Shown here: piece after piece, positions 48,201 through 56,452 of the stretch | How the letters are laid out: the number at the start of each line of letters is the position of its first letter | Position numbering within the stretch: position 1 is the first letter of the stretch | DNA from: Sphingomonas sp. | GTDB taxonomy: Bacteria; Pseudomonadota; Alphaproteobacteria; Sphingomonadales; Sphingomonadaceae | Direction of reading: 5' to 3' | DNA: 64,000 bases | Assembly (NCBI RefSeq): GCF_019635455.1 | Contig: NZ_JAHBZJ010000001.1 | Location: forward strand, 310,001 to 374,000 | Notes under the pieces: generated by a model | The model's input: the letters and a program-made list of their open reading frames with translations, nothing else | Told to the model about the DNA's origin: nothing | The model's database searches: none | Translations under genes and position numbers: made by a program

Positions 48201-48261
48201 GTACAGCGGGTACGATTATATCGGCCGCACCTTCTTCGTGAATGTGACGACCGCATTCTGA
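45214..48261 (+). CDS. TonB-dependent outer-membrane receptor
   Basis: A 1015-residue outer-membrane transporter. It has a signal peptide to about AFA (residue 26), a low-complexity linker, a TonB-box-like GEIVVVGSRI, and a plug domain with LTTADPIQVIT, SLRGLGTTRTLVLLNGRR and GASSIYGSDAVAGVINLVTR. The long beta-barrel ends in FFVNVTTAF with the terminal Phe needed for assembly. The RTLVLLNGRRIAP plug type is abundant in sphingomonads, often for plant or oligosaccharide ligands; the ligand here is unknown. The ATG at 45214 has AGGGG upstream. It stands alone between an AT-rich region and a terminator. Confidence 0.95.
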   Translation: MKFNRLLAATALASTFAITPQVAFAQTASDTAASSEGEEAPTTAGETKEGEIVVVGSRIRRSNLTTADPIQVITREETTSAGFNSTAEILQSAQVTGGTSQINNSFGGFVTAGGPGANTVSLRGLGTTRTLVLLNGRRIAPAGSRGQVGAADLTVLPNAILDRVEVLNTGASSIYGSDAVAGVINLVTRDDIKGVVLEAQHNVPEIGAGVTRRYSAVFGTRFEGFKIAGSVEYYNRDAVKLGDLDFTRCQRALRSSAANPAFGSADLIDARTGQPKCFGEISVTGDSGVTVNTIGTRDYAGTTVALAPGIPAGYGTLPTSAGYGTIAQQVCNRFRPNAAVTTGALPGYECVGGGLIPTGLRDTLPRNFFLGDVVSPGEQFNGYLQASLELPGLNNAEVYTEIMANRRKSKQTSGSRQLTIDYPLGSPLYSATQFPGQFLPAQAGGITGTNAIGVRAFTEYGPYENRQTVDFIRGLIGVRGDLFGDWRYDASVMRSWSDSTYETDTVLTDKIAQSLDVVSSGGTLVCRNTLNGCVAAPSLSANVVNGIVPQAWFDFISETTVGHTKYRETIANLTFDGSLFKLPGGPLSVALGVEYRKARIDDTPSRDSQANNLYGLTSSGITRGTDSVKEAFGEIEAPILADVPFFYRLTLNASGRYTDYKSYGSQWTYKIGGLWAPAKFLSFRGSYGTSYRAPALFEQFLGPTSGFQSQNNDPCNSYGTRDATSNRYINCQSLGLPTTYTATSSIRVNQQGGAATGLSAETSRAYTFGGVFEPNLGSFGRFSFGVDYFNVLVENGVSQLTYLNILSTCYDSAPADFKANQDTCALIQRAATAPYGLTVTTGYVNISNAAVSGIDFTARYQVPVFGGTFRLNAAVTKYDQRYSQTLPTDTIRNTIGAVNNPEWTGTFDASFKYDRFTLRYGVEWLDGTNTSAFQLGTTDATRATYYFQTPDYFTHSASVRYQGDKFGLVLGVRNLTNAALPQISSGAYNRIGNVPLYSGYDYIGRTFFVNVTTAF

Positions 48262-48291
48262 CGCGATCGCGGCCCGGGGGGCCGCGACAGC

Positions 48292-48331
48292 AAAAGGCCG
48301 GCGGTTCCCCTAGAACCGCCGGCCACTTTTT
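48292..48331. terminator. Rho-independent terminator after the TonB receptor
   Basis: GGCCGGCGGTTC and GAACCGCCGGCC form a 12-bp stem with a 5-nt loop, followed by ACTTTTTT. AAAA before the stem gives a T-run for the convergent gene on the minus strand too. Confidence 0.88.
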
Positions 48332-48357
48332 TGCCCGCGAAAGATCGATGCCGGCGG

Positions 48358-48765
48358 CTAGCGCGTGGCGACCCGCTTGTAGGGGACGAACTGCCCCAGC
48401 GAGACAAACCCGCTCCACATCCGCGACCCGCGATCAATCAGATCGACCTTGTCGACCGAACACAGCTGGCTGCCATAGATTTTGGTCAGCAGGATATCGT
48501 CGTCGTCCAGCTGGTCCGCGCCCGCACGGGGGCGATTGACGTACAAGGTCGAGCCGCGACGATAGACCAGCGCGGTCTTGTCGATGATCGTCGTGTTATC
48601 CAGGCTCGAAAGGGAAAGGCAATTCACCGGTTCGCCGGCAACCCGGCCCTCCAGCATCTTCGCCAGTTCGGCCTCGCCCTTGGCGTAGCCCGATTCGTCC
48701 GCGGATGCGGCACCGGCCAGCGTCAACAGGGAGAGCGAAGCGGCGGCGGTCAGCAGTCTGCGCAT
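48358..48765 (-). CDS. Small secreted protein, DUF6491-like
   Basis: A 135-residue protein with a signal peptide (RRLLTAAASLSLLTLAGAASA). The mature part has GEPVNCLSLSSLDNTTIIDKTALVYRR and SQLCSVDKVDLID, with the two cysteines placed as in DUF6491 proteins, where a CISL segment and an LC-x-D segment bracket a small beta domain. Function unknown; probably periplasmic. The ATG at 48765 is chosen for the signal peptide. It is the downstream gene of alr on the same strand, 79 nt apart. Confidence 0.72.
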   Translation of the reverse strand: MRRLLTAAASLSLLTLAGAASADESGYAKGEAELAKMLEGRVAGEPVNCLSLSSLDNTTIIDKTALVYRRGSTLYVNRPRAGADQLDDDDILLTKIYGSQLCSVDKVDLIDRGSRMWSGFVSLGQFVPYKRVATR

Positions 48766-48826
48766 CGGCTGTCTCCAACTATTCGTAGTAGAACGAACAT
48801 GGTAGCGAAGCCGAGCTTTCGCAACA

Positions 48827-48848
48827 CTGAACCGACCTGGCGGTTCAG
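48827..48848 (-). terminator. Hairpin overlapping the alr stop codon
   Basis: CTGAACCG and CGGTTCAG form a perfect 8-bp stem with a 6-nt loop, and the stem includes the alr stop codon. No T-run follows. It may partly terminate or attenuate reading into the gene at 48358-48765. Confidence 0.4.
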
Positions 48849-49879
48849 CTCCAGATGCGGTCGAACCGGTCGCCCAGCCCGGTAATCAGCTCATATTGCG
48901 AAAGGCCCGTCCGCGCGGCGGTTTCGGGCAGGGCATAGTCGATGGTGATCCAGTCGCCCTCCGCCACATCGGGCGCCGCGCTGACATCGATCGCCACCAG
49001 ATCCATCGACACGCGTCCGATCACCGGCACCGCGACACCCCCCGCGCGTGCGAGTCCCCGGTCGGAAAAACAGCGCAGATAGCCGTCGGCATAGCCCAGA
49101 TTGATCGTCGCGACCTGGGTATCGGCGGCGGCAGTCCAGGTGGCGTTGTACCCGACGGTCTGGCCGGCCGGGACCCGCCGGCGCTGGAGCAGCTGGGCCT
49201 GGGGCGTCACCACCTGGCGGATGTGCGGGGCCAGCACCGGCGACTGGACGCCGCCATAGAGCGAGATGCCCGGCCGGGTGAGATCGAAGGCATAGTCCCG
49301 ACCCAGCGCGATCCCCGCCGAGTTGGCAAGGCTCATCCGCCGCGCGCCGGTTACCCCGCGCAGCGCCGCGAACGCGTCACGCTGGCGGGCGTTGAGCGGA
49401 GACTCCTCGTCCGCGCTGACCAGGTGGCTCATCAGCGTTTCGATCCGCAAGCCGTCGAGCAGGCCGGCAGCGACATCCGCGACGCCGATGCCGAGCCGGT
49501 TCATCCCGGTATCGACCATCACGTCGCAGGCGCCGCCACCGGCATCGCGCCAGCGGCGGATTTGATCGACGGTGTTGAGCACCGGGCGCGCATGTTTCGA
49601 CGCGCGTGCCGCCGCGACATCCTCCTCGCGCAGCCCGTGCAGGACCGACACCGCGACGCCGAGCGGGTCGAGCGCCCTGGCCTCTCCCCATGTCGCGACG
49701 AAAAAGTCGCGGCAGCCGGCCGCAGCCAGTCGCGACGCGACCCCGCAGGCACCCAGCCCATAGCCATCGGCCTTCACCGCAGCCCCGCACGCCGCGCCGC
49801 CGCTCAGCGTCGCCAGGGCGCGCCAGTTGGCGACGAGCGCATCGCCGTCGAGGCGCAGGCGGAGCGGGGCGGACGTCAT
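48845..49879 (-). CDS. alr: Alanine racemase
   Basis: Makes D-alanine for peptidoglycan using PLP. It is 344 residues. The PLP lysine is K36 in AAVKADGYGLG. VMVDTGMNRLGI, SLANSAGIAL and the catalytic tyrosine in VGYNATW are present, as are TINLGYADGYLR and GRVSMDLVAIDVS near the C-terminus. Slightly shorter than most Alr (about 360) but complete. The ATG at 49879 is 35 nt behind the transporter stop on the same strand. Confidence 0.94.
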   Translation of the reverse strand: MTSAPLRLRLDGDALVANWRALATLSGGAACGAAVKADGYGLGACGVASRLAAAGCRDFFVATWGEARALDPLGVAVSVLHGLREEDVAAARASKHARPVLNTVDQIRRWRDAGGGACDVMVDTGMNRLGIGVADVAAGLLDGLRIETLMSHLVSADEESPLNARQRDAFAALRGVTGARRMSLANSAGIALGRDYAFDLTRPGISLYGGVQSPVLAPHIRQVVTPQAQLLQRRRVPAGQTVGYNATWTAAADTQVATINLGYADGYLRCFSDRGLARAGGVAVPVIGRVSMDLVAIDVSAAPDVAEGDWITIDYALPETAARTGLSQYELITGLGDRFDRIWS

Positions 49880-49914
49880 CGCGCCCGGCTAGCGCCCCTT
49901 CCCCGTCACCGCAA

Positions 49915-51516
49915 TCACCCGGCGGGTTTCAGATCCTTTTCCTTGAGGAAGATCAGCGTGATCGCGAGCGCGACCGCCACCACGATCCAGGTGTACCAGA
50001 TCCCGGCATAGGGGTTGCCCGACTTGGCCACCATATACTGGCTGATGAGCGGCAGGAATCCGCCGAAATAGCCGGTGCCGATATGATAGGGGATCGACAT
50101 CGAACTGTAGCGGATGCGCGGCGGGAACAATTCGGTCAGCAGCGCGGCGACCGGACCGTAGGTGAGGCCCGACAGTGCCGCCATCGCGCTGATCGCGATC
50201 AGGATCAGGACGATGTCGAACGCGGACGGCACCACCTTGTCGAGCTTGTACCCGGCATTGGCCAGCGCCTTGTCGATATCGACCGACGTGTTCGACACGA
50301 CCGGCAACCCGCCGATCGACACCGAAGCGGACGGGGTCACCGCGCTCGAATAGGGAATACCCTTTTTGGAGAGGTAATCCATCAGCTGGCCACAGGTCGT
50401 CCCCTGCCGCATCGCGAAGGGATCGTAGGCGCAGTCCGGCCCGGAAACGACGACCGGCGCGCGCTTCGCCGCGTCAGCCAGTTCCGGGTTCGCTGCCTGC
50501 CCCATCGCCCAGAATAGCGGGAACAGCATCAGCAGGGTGAAGCCATAGCCGATCACGATCGGCTTCTTGCGCCCGATCCGGTCCGACAGCTTGCCGAAGA
50601 CGACGAACCAGAACAGCCCCCCCGCCGCGCCCGCCGCCGCCATCAGCTGCGCGACGACCGGCTCGACCCGCATCGGCCCCTGAAGGAAGGACAGCACCGA
50701 AAAGGTCGCGGTGTACCAGATCACGGTCAGACCGGCGGCGACACCGAACAGCGCCACGAACAGCCGTCGGATATTGCCGGGATGGGTGAAGCTTTCCTTG
50801 AGCGGATTGCGCGCGACTTCGCCCGCCGACTTCATCGCCTGGAACACCGGACTTTCCGACAGTTTGAGGCGCATGTAGAGCGAGATGGCGAGCAGCCCGA
50901 TCGAGAAGATGAACGGAAGCCGCCAGCCCCACGCATCCCACACGCCCGTCGGCATCGCGAACCGGGTGAGCAGCACCACCGCGAGGCTGAGCACGAACCC
51001 CGCCGAAACGCTTGCCTGAATGAAGCTGGTGAAATAGCCCGCGCGGCCGGCCGGCGCATGTTCGGCGACATAGATCGCAGCCCCGCCATATTCGCCGCCC
51101 AGCGCCAGGCCTTGCAGGATGCGCAGCAGGATGACGATCGTCGGAGCCGCGACGCCGATCGACGCGTGCGAGGGGACCAGGCCGACACCGGCGGTCGCGA
51201 TGCCCATCAGGGTGATCGTAACGAGAAACGTATATTTGCGGCCCAGCCGGTCGCCCAGATAGCCGAACAGCACCGCGCCGAGCGGACGGAAGCCGAACCC
51301 GACCGCGAACCCCGCCCAGGCATAGAGCGCCTCCATCACCGGATTGCCGGTCGCGAAGAAGGTGCGCCCGATGATGCCGGAGGCGGCGAGCGTGCCGTAA
51401 ATGAAGAAATCATACCATTCGAACACGGTCCCGAGTGACGAGGCGGTCACCACCTGTCGCATTTCCGCCGCGCTTGGTTCGCGCCGGCTCCCGATCGCGT
51501 CGGATTCGCTCTCCAT
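49915..51516 (-). CDS. MFS transporter, MHS (ProP-like) family
   Basis: A 533-residue inner-membrane symporter of the metabolite:H+ symporter group, about twelve helices. Diagnostic are SSLGTVFEWYDFFIYGTLA in helix 1, GYLGDRLGRKYTF in loop 2-3, GGEYGGAAIYVAEHAP in helix 4-5, and GKLSDRIGRKKPI in loop 8-9. A hydrophilic insert of about 90 residues (roughly 345-435, with DCAYDPF and TTCGQLM cysteines) between helices 9 and 10 is unusual and probably periplasmic. The substrate is unknown. The ATG at 51516 has GGGGGGA upstream. Same strand as alr; divergent from the FAD oxidoreductase. Confidence 0.9.
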   Translation of the reverse strand: MESESDAIGSRREPSAAEMRQVVTASSLGTVFEWYDFFIYGTLAASGIIGRTFFATGNPVMEALYAWAGFAVGFGFRPLGAVLFGYLGDRLGRKYTFLVTITLMGIATAGVGLVPSHASIGVAAPTIVILLRILQGLALGGEYGGAAIYVAEHAPAGRAGYFTSFIQASVSAGFVLSLAVVLLTRFAMPTGVWDAWGWRLPFIFSIGLLAISLYMRLKLSESPVFQAMKSAGEVARNPLKESFTHPGNIRRLFVALFGVAAGLTVIWYTATFSVLSFLQGPMRVEPVVAQLMAAAGAAGGLFWFVVFGKLSDRIGRKKPIVIGYGFTLLMLFPLFWAMGQAANPELADAAKRAPVVVSGPDCAYDPFAMRQGTTCGQLMDYLSKKGIPYSSAVTPSASVSIGGLPVVSNTSVDIDKALANAGYKLDKVVPSAFDIVLILIAISAMAALSGLTYGPVAALLTELFPPRIRYSSMSIPYHIGTGYFGGFLPLISQYMVAKSGNPYAGIWYTWIVVAVALAITLIFLKEKDLKPAG

Positions 51517-51621
51517 TCGGTCCCCCCAACCCCTGTTCGCGCTCCGGTTTAGCGGCTTGCCGATGCGCGGCAAGGGGGTCGGCCCTTCCGGCGCCGCGGC
51601 GAACCGGCTAGGGCCGGCGCC

Positions 51622-53247
51622 ATGATCCGCCTGTCCGGTCTCTCGCTTGCTCTCGATCACGCCGACGACGCCATCGCGCCCGCCATCTGCCAGCGGCTGG
51701 GAATCACGCCGGGCGACCTGCGCGGCTGGACGCTGTTCAAGCGCGGGAACGACGCGCGGCGGCGCGGCGCGATCCAGCTGGTCCATACCTTCGATATCGA
51801 TGTGACCGACGAGGCCGGCGTGCTGGCGCGGCACGCGGGGGACAAGGACGTGCGCCGCACGCCGGACATGTCCTACCGCCCGCCGGTCGCCGCGCCGGAA
51901 GGATGGTCGGGACTGCGCCCGGTGGTGATCGGCGCGGGACCGTGCGGCCTGTTCGCGGGCCTGATCCTCGCCCAGATGGGGTTTCGCCCGATCATCCTCG
52001 ACCGTGGCAAGGTGGTGCGCCAGCGGACCAAGGATACCTGGGGCCTGTGGCGTCGCGCCGAACTGAATCCCGACAGCAACGTGCAGTTTGGCGAGGGCGG
52101 CGCCGGCACCTTTTCAGACGGCAAGCTGTATTGCCGGGTGAAGGACCCCCGGTTTCTGGGCCGCAAGGTGCTGGAGGAATTCGTCCGTGCCGGCGCGCCC
52201 GACGACATTTTGTGGGAGGCGCATCCGCATATCGGCACGTTCCGCCTGGTCACGATGGTCGAGAGCCTGCGCGCGACGATCGAAGGGCTGGGCGGCGAAT
52301 ATCGCTGGCAGACGCGGGTCGATGATCTGGAACTGGAGCGCGACGCGGACGGAACCCGGTCGCTGCGCGGATTGCACCTGCACGATGGCAGCTTCCTGGA
52401 GGCCGATCATGTGGTGCTGGCGGTCGGCCACAGCGCGCGCCCGACGTTCGAGATGCTCCACCGCCGCGGCGTGCATGTCGAGGCCAAGCCCTTTTCGATC
52501 GGCGTGCGGATCGAACATCCGCAAAGCTGGATCGACCAGGCGCGGTTCGGATCGTGTGCGAACCATCCCGATCTGGGCGCGGCAGCCTATAGCCTGGCCC
52601 ATCACTGCGCCAATGGGCGCACCGTCTACAGCTTTTGCATGTGTCCGGGCGGGCGCGTCGTCGCGGCGACGAGCGAAGAGGGGCGCGTCGTGACCAACGG
52701 CATGAGCCAATATTCGCGCGCGGAGTTCAACGCCAATTCGGGCCTGGTCGTCGCGATCGATCCTGCGCGCGACTATCCCGACGGGCCACTGGCAGGGATC
52801 GCACTGCAACGGCATTGGGAGGAAAAGGCGTTCGTCGCTGGCGGATCGACCTATCACGCGCCGGGCCAGCTGGTCGGAGACCTTATCGCGGGGCGCCCCT
52901 CCACCGCAATCGGCGCGGTCGTCCCCAGCTACAAGCCGGGGGTGCGGATGACCGATCTGTCGCAATGCCTGCCCCCGTTCGTGATCGAGGCGTTTCGCGA
53001 GGCGCTGCCGGTCTTTGGCCGAAAGATCGCGCGGTACGATCATCCGGACGCGGTGATGACGGGCGTGGAGACGCGCACCTCCTCACCGATCCGGATCACC
53101 CGCGGCGCCGATTTTCAGAGCATCAACACCCGGCGGCTGTTCCCGGCCGGCGAGGGCGCGGGATATGCGGGCGGCATCCTGTCCGCCGCGATCGACGGGA
53201 TCAAGGTGGCCGAGGCGGTGGCCGCCAGCATCGTCGCGGCGCGCTGA
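51622..53247 (+). CDS. FAD-dependent oxidoreductase (COG2509 type)
   Basis: A 541-residue flavoprotein. The Rossmann motif VVIGAGPCGLFAG lies at about 101-113, after a distinct ~95-residue N-terminal domain (WTLFKRGNDARRRGAIQLVHTFD). GEGGAGTFSDGKLYCRVKD, FCMCPGGRVVAATSEEGRVVTNGM, SGLVVAID and the C-terminal FPAGEGAGYAGGILSAAIDG follow the COG2509 family of uncharacterised FAD-dependent dehydrogenases. It is cytoplasmic. No partner gene suggests a substrate. The ATG at 51622 has no clear Shine-Dalgarno site. Confidence 0.87.
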   Translation: MIRLSGLSLALDHADDAIAPAICQRLGITPGDLRGWTLFKRGNDARRRGAIQLVHTFDIDVTDEAGVLARHAGDKDVRRTPDMSYRPPVAAPEGWSGLRPVVIGAGPCGLFAGLILAQMGFRPIILDRGKVVRQRTKDTWGLWRRAELNPDSNVQFGEGGAGTFSDGKLYCRVKDPRFLGRKVLEEFVRAGAPDDILWEAHPHIGTFRLVTMVESLRATIEGLGGEYRWQTRVDDLELERDADGTRSLRGLHLHDGSFLEADHVVLAVGHSARPTFEMLHRRGVHVEAKPFSIGVRIEHPQSWIDQARFGSCANHPDLGAAAYSLAHHCANGRTVYSFCMCPGGRVVAATSEEGRVVTNGMSQYSRAEFNANSGLVVAIDPARDYPDGPLAGIALQRHWEEKAFVAGGSTYHAPGQLVGDLIAGRPSTAIGAVVPSYKPGVRMTDLSQCLPPFVIEAFREALPVFGRKIARYDHPDAVMTGVETRTSSPIRITRGADFQSINTRRLFPAGEGAGYAGGILSAAIDGIKVAEAVAASIVAAR

Positions 53248-53256
53248 CCCCCCGCG

Positions 53257-54594
53257 TCAGGGGAAGCGCAACGTCACCACCAGCCCCGGCCCCGCGTCGC
53301 CCAGTTCGACCGAGCCGTCGTGCAGATGCGCGACCGCCTGGACCAGCGACAGGCCAAGGCCGGCGCCACTCCCCTGCCGGGCCGCATCGAGCCGGCCAAA
53401 GCGGCGCAGCGCCTCCGCCCGCTGCCCCTCGGCGATCCCCGGTCCGTGGTCGCGGACCGACAGCGCGATGCCGTCGGCATGCTCGGCGAGCGTCAGCACG
53501 ATCGCGCCCCGGCCATATTTGACCGCGTTTTCGATGAGGTTGCCCACCGCCTGGCCAAGCAGCTGCCGATGCACGGCACGCGTGACGCCGGGCTGGGCAT
53601 CGACCATCAGCTCGCGGCCGCCCTCCTCGACCAGCGGCGCGTAGATTTCGCCAAGCGTTTCGAGCAGCGTATCGATCCGCGTGACCGCAAAGCTGTCCCG
53701 ACCGACGCCCGCCTCCGCGCGGCTGATGCTGAGCGCGGTTTCGACGATCGCCATCAGCCGGTCGCCTTCCTCCAGCGCGCGCTGCATCGCGTCCTGCGCG
53801 TCCGGCTCGGTGATCTCGCGCGCGGCACGTTCGAGCGCGACGCGCATTCGCGTGAGCGGCGATTTGAGGTCGTGCGCCAGTCCATCGGTCGCGATCTTCA
53901 GTTCGCCGACCAGCGCCGCGATCCGATCGAGCGTGCGATTGACCTCGCCCCCCAGCATCGCGAAGGCGTCGCCCGACCGGTCCTCCGGCACGCGCCGGGC
54001 AAGATCGCCCGCCCGCACATCGTGCAGCGTCGTCACCGTCGAACGGAGCCTGGCGCCGATCAGCCGCGCCGCCAGTGCGGCCGCGATCGCCGCGAATACC
54101 AGCCCGAGCACCATCGCCGCCAGGCTTACCCGCTCCAGCCGTCCCAGCAGGAGCCGCTCGCCCTCATACGCCACCCCGCTGATCAGGCGCCCCCCCCCGG
54201 GGAGCCGCGTCAGGCGCAGCAACGCCGCCTCCGGCAGGGGCCGGCCGACGCGCCGCACATCGAGCTGGCGATAATCCGAATCGGTCGAAACACCCGCCGG
54301 CATCGCCGCCAGGTTGCCGGCGATGGGGCGGCCCGTGGAATCGATCAGCAGCATCATCGCCCGCCCGGACGCGCGCTCGGTCCGCAGATCGATCGCGTGG
54401 GAAAGCGCGCGAACGCCCCCCTGCGCGAAGGTAGCGCGAAGATCGTCGCGAATGATTTCGGCACTCGCCTCGGCATTCGCGATGCTCTGCGCGCGCAGCA
54501 CCATGCCCAGACCGGTCAGCAGCACGGCGAGCGTCACCACCTGGGACAGGAAGATCAGCGCCGCGAGGCGAAATGTGGTCGAGCGCCAGCTCAC
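53257..54594 (-). CDS. Sensor histidine kinase
   Basis: A 445-residue inner-membrane kinase. TM1 is at about 9-33, a ~120-residue periplasmic sensor domain follows, TM2 is at about 157-180, then HAMP, and a HisKA domain with H241 in GLAHDLKSPLTRMR. The catalytic domain has NLIENAVKYG (N box), VRDHGPGI (G1), then RFGRLDAARQGSGAGLGLSLVQAVA (G2). The start is GTG 54594, which overlaps the response-regulator TGA (GTGA), so the two are translationally coupled. The signal is unknown; neighbouring lipid-modifying genes hint at envelope stress. Confidence 0.93.
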   Translation of the reverse strand: MSWRSTTFRLAALIFLSQVVTLAVLLTGLGMVLRAQSIANAEASAEIIRDDLRATFAQGGVRALSHAIDLRTERASGRAMMLLIDSTGRPIAGNLAAMPAGVSTDSDYRQLDVRRVGRPLPEAALLRLTRLPGGGRLISGVAYEGERLLLGRLERVSLAAMVLGLVFAAIAAALAARLIGARLRSTVTTLHDVRAGDLARRVPEDRSGDAFAMLGGEVNRTLDRIAALVGELKIATDGLAHDLKSPLTRMRVALERAAREITEPDAQDAMQRALEEGDRLMAIVETALSISRAEAGVGRDSFAVTRIDTLLETLGEIYAPLVEEGGRELMVDAQPGVTRAVHRQLLGQAVGNLIENAVKYGRGAIVLTLAEHADGIALSVRDHGPGIAEGQRAEALRRFGRLDAARQGSGAGLGLSLVQAVAHLHDGSVELGDAGPGLVVTLRFP

Positions 54595-55283
54595 GGAGCC
54601 GCGCCGAGCCGGTATCCCACGCCGCGAACGGTGTGCAGCAACGGATAGGGCGCGCCCTCATCCACCTTCTTGCGCAGGCGACTGAGATGGACATCCACGA
54701 CGTTGGTGCCGGGATCGAAATGATAGTCCCATACCCCTTCGAGCAGCATCGTCCGCGTGACGACCTGATCGGCATGGCGCAGCAGATATTCGAGAAGGCG
54801 AAATTCGCGCGGCTGAAGGTCGATCGTGCGCGATCCGCGCCGGACGCGGCGGGCGAGCAGGTCCATCTCCAGATCGTCGCAGCGCAGCACGGTCGCCGGC
54901 GCCGGCCCCGAACCGCCCCGCCGGATGAGCAGCCGAATGCGCGCCAGAAGTTCCGCAAAGGCAAAGGGCTTGGTCAGATAGTCGTCGGCCCCGTCGGTCA
55001 GCCCCTTGATCCGGTCCTCGGGCGAACCCAGTGCCGACAGCACGATGACCGGCGTCGCGATTCCCGCCCCGCGCATGGCGCTCAGCACCGCCATCCCGTC
55101 CAGACCCGGAAGCATGCGATCGAGGATGACGCAGTCATGGCTGCCATCGGTGGCGTGAAACAGCCCGTCGCGGCCGTTGTTCGCCCGATCGACGACGAAC
55201 CCCTCCTCGTCCAGCCCTTTGGCGATGAAGTCGCCGGTCGCGGCATCATCCTCGATGAGCAGGATCTTGTTCGCCACCGGCAT
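54591..55283 (-). CDS. OmpR/PhoB family response regulator
   Basis: A 230-residue two-domain regulator. The receiver has ILLIEDDAATGDF, phospho-acceptor D55 in VILDRMLPGLDG and the LTKPF lysine. The winged-helix domain ends TNVVDVHLSRLRKKVDEG and HTVRGVGYRLG. I choose the ATG at 55283 (AAGGGA just upstream). A longer GTG start at 55316 would overlap the DUF1003 stop as GTGA and remains possible. Either way DUF1003, regulator and kinase form one operon. Confidence 0.93.
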   Translation of the reverse strand: MPVANKILLIEDDAATGDFIAKGLDEEGFVVDRANNGRDGLFHATDGSHDCVILDRMLPGLDGMAVLSAMRGAGIATPVIVLSALGSPEDRIKGLTDGADDYLTKPFAFAELLARIRLLIRRGGSGPAPATVLRCDDLEMDLLARRVRRGSRTIDLQPREFRLLEYLLRHADQVVTRTMLLEGVWDYHFDPGTNVVDVHLSRLRKKVDEGAPYPLLHTVRGVGYRLGAAP

Positions 55284-55312
55284 GGTCCCTTCGTGGATCG
55301 TCGCGCCCGGGA

Positions 55313-55858
55313 TCACGGCGCGCGTTCGGCCGCAGCGGGCAATTCCCGTTTGATGATCTCCATCATTTCGTCGAGCCGCTGGGCGACCGCAAGGTCGATC
55401 TTCTCATGCAGGCGCATCAGTTCGAGTTCGCTGCGCAGATTGACCTCATAATCCAGGCTGGCCGCCAGCCGGTCCTTCGCCGCCTGGCGGTTCTGGCTCA
55501 TCATGATGACCGGTGCCTGCACCGCCGCGAGCGTCGAGAGCATGAGGTTGAGGAAGATATAGGGATAGGGATCGAATGCCAGGCCGACCCGCGCGAGCAC
55601 GTCCGAATTGAGCAGCATCCACCCCAGCAGGATCGCCGCAAAAGCGATGATGAACGCCCATGAGCCGCCCACCGCGGCAACGCGATCGGCGAGCCGGTCG
55701 CCAAGCGTCGCCGCTTCGTCGGCGACGTCCGCCGCGTCGCGGGCGGTGGGCCGGCCCGCCTGGATGCTGGCGAGGACGCGCACTTCCTCCGGATCCAGCG
55801 CGGCGGCCTGCTTGCCGATCAACCGGCTGGCGAGCGCCTGAAACGCGTGAGTGGCCAT
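55313..55858 (-). CDS. DUF1003 family membrane protein
   Basis: A 181-residue protein with two transmembrane helices (about residues 66-84 and 95-117) in the family-typical FIIAFAAILLGWMLLN and FDPYPYIFLNLMLSTLAAVQAPVIMMSQNRQ. Both termini are probably cytoplasmic; the C-terminal helix (LRSELELMRLHEKIDLAVAQRL) may coil. DUF1003 has no settled function. The ATG at 55858 has AAAGGAG 8 nt upstream. It heads the operon with the two-component pair and is divergent from DUF2147-mprF-virJ. Confidence 0.88.
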   Translation of the reverse strand: MATHAFQALASRLIGKQAAALDPEEVRVLASIQAGRPTARDAADVADEAATLGDRLADRVAAVGGSWAFIIAFAAILLGWMLLNSDVLARVGLAFDPYPYIFLNLMLSTLAAVQAPVIMMSQNRQAAKDRLAASLDYEVNLRSELELMRLHEKIDLAVAQRLDEMMEIIKRELPAAAERAP

Positions 55859-56032
55859 CGCTTCGTCTCCTTTGCGCCGATATCTGGCAAGGCGTGGCTT
55901 GACGGGGGGTGAGGAAGAGATGAACTTTTCCTCATCTTTGGGCGCACGCGCGAACATTACCGATTTGTCAGACGCCGCTGATGTTCACGCAATCCCGCCG
56001 GGCCTAGTGCGGCAGGACAAGGAGTGTCGCGA
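55859..56032. promoter_or_regulatory. Divergent promoter region of the two envelope operons
   Basis: This 174-nt gap must carry the promoters of both the DUF1003-regulator-kinase operon and the DUF2147-mprF-virJ operon. A small dyad, TGAGGAA...TTCCTCA at about 55910-55934, lies inside it. I found no match to the GGAAC-N16/17-CGTT pattern of the alphaproteobacterial general stress sigma factor. Regulator binding here is inference. Confidence 0.45.
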
Positions 56033-56452
56033 ATGCGCAAGGCCATCATCGCAACCCTGATCGCCACGTCGGCGGCCCCGGCACTGGGCGCGGTCCAGAC
56101 CCAGGGCCTGACCGAGGGGGTCTGGATGAACCCCTATCGGTCGGTTGCGGTGCGCACCGGCCCGTGCGGCGACCGCATCTGCGGCTGGATCGTGTGGGCG
56201 AGTGCGTCGGCCCAGGCCGATGCGCGCAGCAGTGGCATCGACCGGCTGATCGGCGTCCAACTGCTGGAGGATTATCGACCGCAGGGGCCGAACCACTGGA
56301 CCGGCACGGTCTTCGTCCCGGACATGAATCGTCGCTTCGCATCGGAGATCAACGCGCTCTCGCCGACCAGCCTGCAAATCAAGGGCTGCATCCTGCACGG
56401 GCTGATCTGCCGGTCGCAGACATGGAACCGGATCGAGCGGCTGCCGCAATGA
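56033..56452 (+). CDS. DUF2147 family secreted protein
   Basis: A 139-residue exported protein (signal peptide RKAIIATLIATSAAPALGA). The mature domain is short for DUF2147 but has the expected EGVWMNPYRSVAVRTGPCGDRICGWIVWA opening, GVQLLEDYRP and a late CILHGLICRSQTWNRI, with four cysteines probably paired. Function unknown. The ATG at 56033 is favoured (AAGGAG 8 nt upstream) over GTG 56024. Its stop overlaps the mprF-like start (ATGA). Confidence 0.85.
   Translation: MRKAIIATLIATSAAPALGAVQTQGLTEGVWMNPYRSVAVRTGPCGDRICGWIVWASASAQADARSSGIDRLIGVQLLEDYRPQGPNHWTGTVFVPDMNRRFASEINALSPTSLQIKGCILHGLICRSQTWNRIERLPQ

Noticed and set aside
55859..56032. General stress (EcfG-type) promoter for the mprF operon
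   Set aside because: I looked for GGAAC-N16/17-CGTT by eye and found no convincing match in this gap.
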